From the NCBI GenBank assembly GCA_028821775.1, contig JAPKFB010000018.1, positions 1-64,000 on the forward strand: 64,000 nucleotides of DNA, read 5' to 3'. Both the position numbers and the translations under genes were made by a program. Source of the stretch: Roseibacillus sp. (GTDB lineage Bacteria > Verrucomicrobiota > Verrucomicrobiia > Verrucomicrobiales > Akkermansiaceae). Shown here piece by piece: positions 62,381 through 64,000 of this stretch (position 1 is the stretch's first letter; each line of letters starts with the position of its first letter). The notes below the pieces were generated by a model, which was given only the letters and a program-made list of their open reading frames with translations, was not told the origin of the DNA and made no database searches.

Positions 62381-63331
62381 ATGAACTCGGAACCATTTCA
62401 CAAGCTGATCACCGCGGTGGAGGAAGCGCTGGAGCGTTTTCGGAAGGCGGCTGAGCAGAGCGTGGGCGAGGCCGCGGCCCTGATCCTGGCAAGTCCGGGG
62501 AAAGTGGTCGTGACCGGGGTCGGCAAGTCCGGGATCGTCGGTCACAAAACCGCCGCAACCCTGGCATCGACTGGAACACCGGCGGTCTTTCTGAATGCAG
62601 GTGAAGCCTTGCATGGTGACATGGGTGTGGTCTGCAAGGGAGATGTGGTCGTGCTCATTTCGAACAGCGGCGAAACCGAGGAACTCCTGCGAATCCTCCC
62701 CAGCTTGCGAAAAATCGGGGTGCGCACGATCGGTTTGCTGGGGAAACCTGAGAGCACCCTGGCGGGTCATCTCGACCTGGTGATTCCGGTGGAGATTGGC
62801 GAAGAGGGCGAGGCCATGAATCTTGCACCCATGTGCAGCACGGCGTTGTCCCTCGTGGCGGGGGATACCTTGGCAGCGACCTTGCTGGCGGAGCGGGAAT
62901 TTGGAGAAGAAGAATATGCAGTGTTGCATCCCGGAGGATTTCTCGGACGACGATTGCTCCTTTGCGCGAGCGATGTCATGCAGCGCCGGCACCAAGTGGC
63001 CACGCTGGGAAAGAGCGCAAGCTTGCAGGATGTCGTGACCGGGCTTACCAAATTTCCACTCGGGCTGGTCTGTGTGGTGGGCGAAGGAGATGCCATTCTC
63101 GGTGTCATTACGGACGGCGATGTGCGACGGACGGTCATGGAAAAGCGCTACGAAGATTCTGCAGAGAGCATGATGACCAGGACTCCGGTGACGATCCGCG
63201 AAACAGATCGCCTGGCAAGAGTGCTCGAGATCATGGAAAATCCGCGGCGGGAAATCTATGCCGTGCCGGTGGTGAACGAGGATGATTGCCTGGTGGGCGT
63301 AGTGCGCATGCACGATGTCCTCGGATCTTAA
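62381..63331 (+). CDS. kdsD: KpsF/KdsD-type arabinose-5-phosphate isomerase
   Basis: Interconverts ribulose-5-phosphate and arabinose-5-phosphate, the first step of CMP-Kdo synthesis. 316 residues: an N-terminal SIS domain (SPGKVVVTGVGKSGIVGHKT; SSNSGETEEL-type site in VVLISNSGETEELLRILPSL; APMCSTALSLVAGDTLA) and two C-terminal CBS domains (ASDVMQRRHQVATLGKSASL; EDSAESMMTRTPVTIRETD). DVMQR and the LHPGG-x-LGR joint are typical. Location between nucleotide-sugar genes suggests a polymer-linked copy (KpsF-like) or the general Kdo pathway. The next gene starts 4 bp later. Confidence 0.93.
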   Translation: MNSEPFHKLITAVEEALERFRKAAEQSVGEAAALILASPGKVVVTGVGKSGIVGHKTAATLASTGTPAVFLNAGEALHGDMGVVCKGDVVVLISNSGETEELLRILPSLRKIGVRTIGLLGKPESTLAGHLDLVIPVEIGEEGEAMNLAPMCSTALSLVAGDTLAATLLAEREFGEEEYAVLHPGGFLGRRLLLCASDVMQRRHQVATLGKSASLQDVVTGLTKFPLGLVCVVGEGDAILGVITDGDVRRTVMEKRYEDSAESMMTRTPVTIRETDRLARVLEIMENPRREIYAVPVVNEDDCLVGVVRMHDVLGS

Positions 63332-63335
63332 GACG

Positions 63336-64000
63336 ATGAAAATTGGTGTCATAGGGACGGGAAACTGGGGAGGGAACCTGGTCCGCAATTTGGCCGCGCT
63401 CGAGGTGCTCGCCGGGGTGGCGGATCCTGTGGAAGAAAATCGAGCAAAATCCTTGGAGGATGCTCCCGGGATTGAGGCGTTCGAGGACGCCGGCGCGTTG
63501 ATCTCCGCCGGCTATGATGCGGTTGGGATCGCAACGCCGGCTGCGACCCATTTTGCAATCGCCAAGCAGGCCCTCGAAGCGGGGCTCGATGTTTTCGTCG
63601 AGAAGCCGATGACCCTCGATCCGCAGGAAGCCAGGGACCTGCATATTCTCGCCTTGGCGAACGATCGGATCCTGATGGTCGGACACCTCCAACTCTATCA
63701 ACCCGCCATCACCTTTGTCGCGGACTACCTGAAGGCAGGCAAGCTGGGCGAAGTGTACACCATGCACCAACGGCGCTCGAAGCTGGGCCGGGTGCGGGAC
63801 AAGGAGAACGTGATGTGGAGTTTCGGAGTACACGATGTTGCAGTTCTCCTTTCGCTGGCGGGCGAGGCCCCCACTCGTGTAATTGCTTCCGGTCACGCAG
63901 CTCTCACCCCCGGGGTGGAAGATGACACCTACCTGCACCTTGAGTTCAGCAACGGGATGAAGGCGCACCTGCACAATTCCTGGTTGTGGCCGCGAGTGGA
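63336..64000 (+). CDS. Gfo/Idh/MocA oxidoreductase, UDP-sugar 3-dehydrogenase-like (cut by window edge)
   Basis: The first 221 residues of a cytosolic NAD-dependent oxidoreductase; the frame is open to the end of the window. The start MKIGVIGTGNWGGNLVRNLA gives the Rossmann motif; VGIATPAATHFAIAKQALEA and DVFVEKPMTLDPQEARDL carry the EKP motif. MVGHLQLYQPAI, VMWSFGVHDVAVLLSLAG and DDTYLHLEFSNGMKAHLHNS follow the WbpB/WlbA pattern, i.e. enzymes oxidising C3 of UDP-GlcNAc(A). Directly after a WbpA-like dehydrogenase this would be step two towards UDP-2,3-diacetamido-hexuronic acid, but the partner aminotransferase and acetyltransferase would lie outside the window. Confidence 0.85.
   Translation, partial: MKIGVIGTGNWGGNLVRNLAALEVLAGVADPVEENRAKSLEDAPGIEAFEDAGALISAGYDAVGIATPAATHFAIAKQALEAGLDVFVEKPMTLDPQEARDLHILALANDRILMVGHLQLYQPAITFVADYLKAGKLGEVYTMHQRRSKLGRVRDKENVMWSFGVHDVAVLLSLAGEAPTRVIASGHAALTPGVEDDTYLHLEFSNGMKAHLHNSWLWPRV

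Overview
The window is a high-GC chromosomal segment that most resembles a member of the Verrucomicrobiota (PVC superphylum). This is inferred from family content: CxPSR sulfatases, Tat-exported Gfo/Idh/MocA oxidoreductases, a tandem DUF1080 protein, a SUMF1-fold protein, DapL, GTP-dependent PEP carboxykinase, large exported proteins with calcium-loop C-termini, and frequent genes without a clear Shine-Dalgarno site. No rRNA, tRNA, CRISPR array, insertion sequence or phage gene was recognised.

Layout. (1) 1-13.7 kb is mostly core genome: a gene tail, an exported sulfatase, an M24 aminopeptidase, pckG with flanking hairpins, a rhomboid protease, mazG, a coupled TPR-AAA+/TPR-membrane pair, and the rpsB-tsf operon. 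(2) 13.7-20.8 kb: a small membrane protein with a winged-helix regulator, ispH, a YcgR/YcgQ-type permease pair with His-rich loops, and an ApbE flavinyltransferase divergent from a peroxiredoxin. The peroxiredoxin has an in-frame TGA at its peroxidatic cysteine, followed by a well-placed bacterial SECIS-like hairpin. (3) 20.9-29.4 kb is a sugar-processing region: SUMF1-fold protein, two Tat-exported and one cytosolic Gfo/Idh enzymes, an MFS nucleoside-type transporter and a double DUF1080 protein, closed by a strong terminator. (4) 29.4-45.3 kb is mixed housekeeping and exported proteins: RmuC, Fe/Mn SOD, DapL, an ankyrin-L,D-transpeptidase fusion, PII, a matrixin-like metalloprotease, a nitroreductase, a retropepsin-like protein and DnaE.

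(5) 45.5-64 kb is a surface-polysaccharide locus with visible regulatory logic. A GbsR/MarR-type regulator is followed 2 bp later by an RfaH-type NusG paralog. An 18-bp inverted repeat, GTTCA-N8-TGAAC, lies just upstream of the regulator; a tandem pair (one perfect, one with a single mismatch) lies upstream of the polysaccharide operon. Between that pair and the first biosynthetic gene is an almost textbook JUMPStart/ops element (GGGCGGTAGCGTG), the RfaH recruitment signal known from enterobacteria. The operon encodes GDP-L-fucose synthase, GDP-mannose 4,6-dehydratase, two WecG/TagA glycosyltransferases, a GDP-mannose 3,5-epimerase (GDP-L-galactose), a DUF2061 protein and CysC/CysD/CysN (PAPS synthesis). 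A secreted sulfatase and a 1338-residue beta-helix protein follow. After a terminator come a UDP-sugar 6-dehydrogenase, a KpsF/KdsD isomerase and a UDP-sugar oxidoreductase cut by the window edge. Together these suggest an exopolysaccharide rich in L-fucose/L-galactose, possibly sulfated, under two-tier control (operator repression or activation plus RfaH-type antitermination).

The two strongest leads are the probable selenocysteine peroxiredoxin at 20258-20782 and the GbsR/RfaH/ops control module at 45496-46790.
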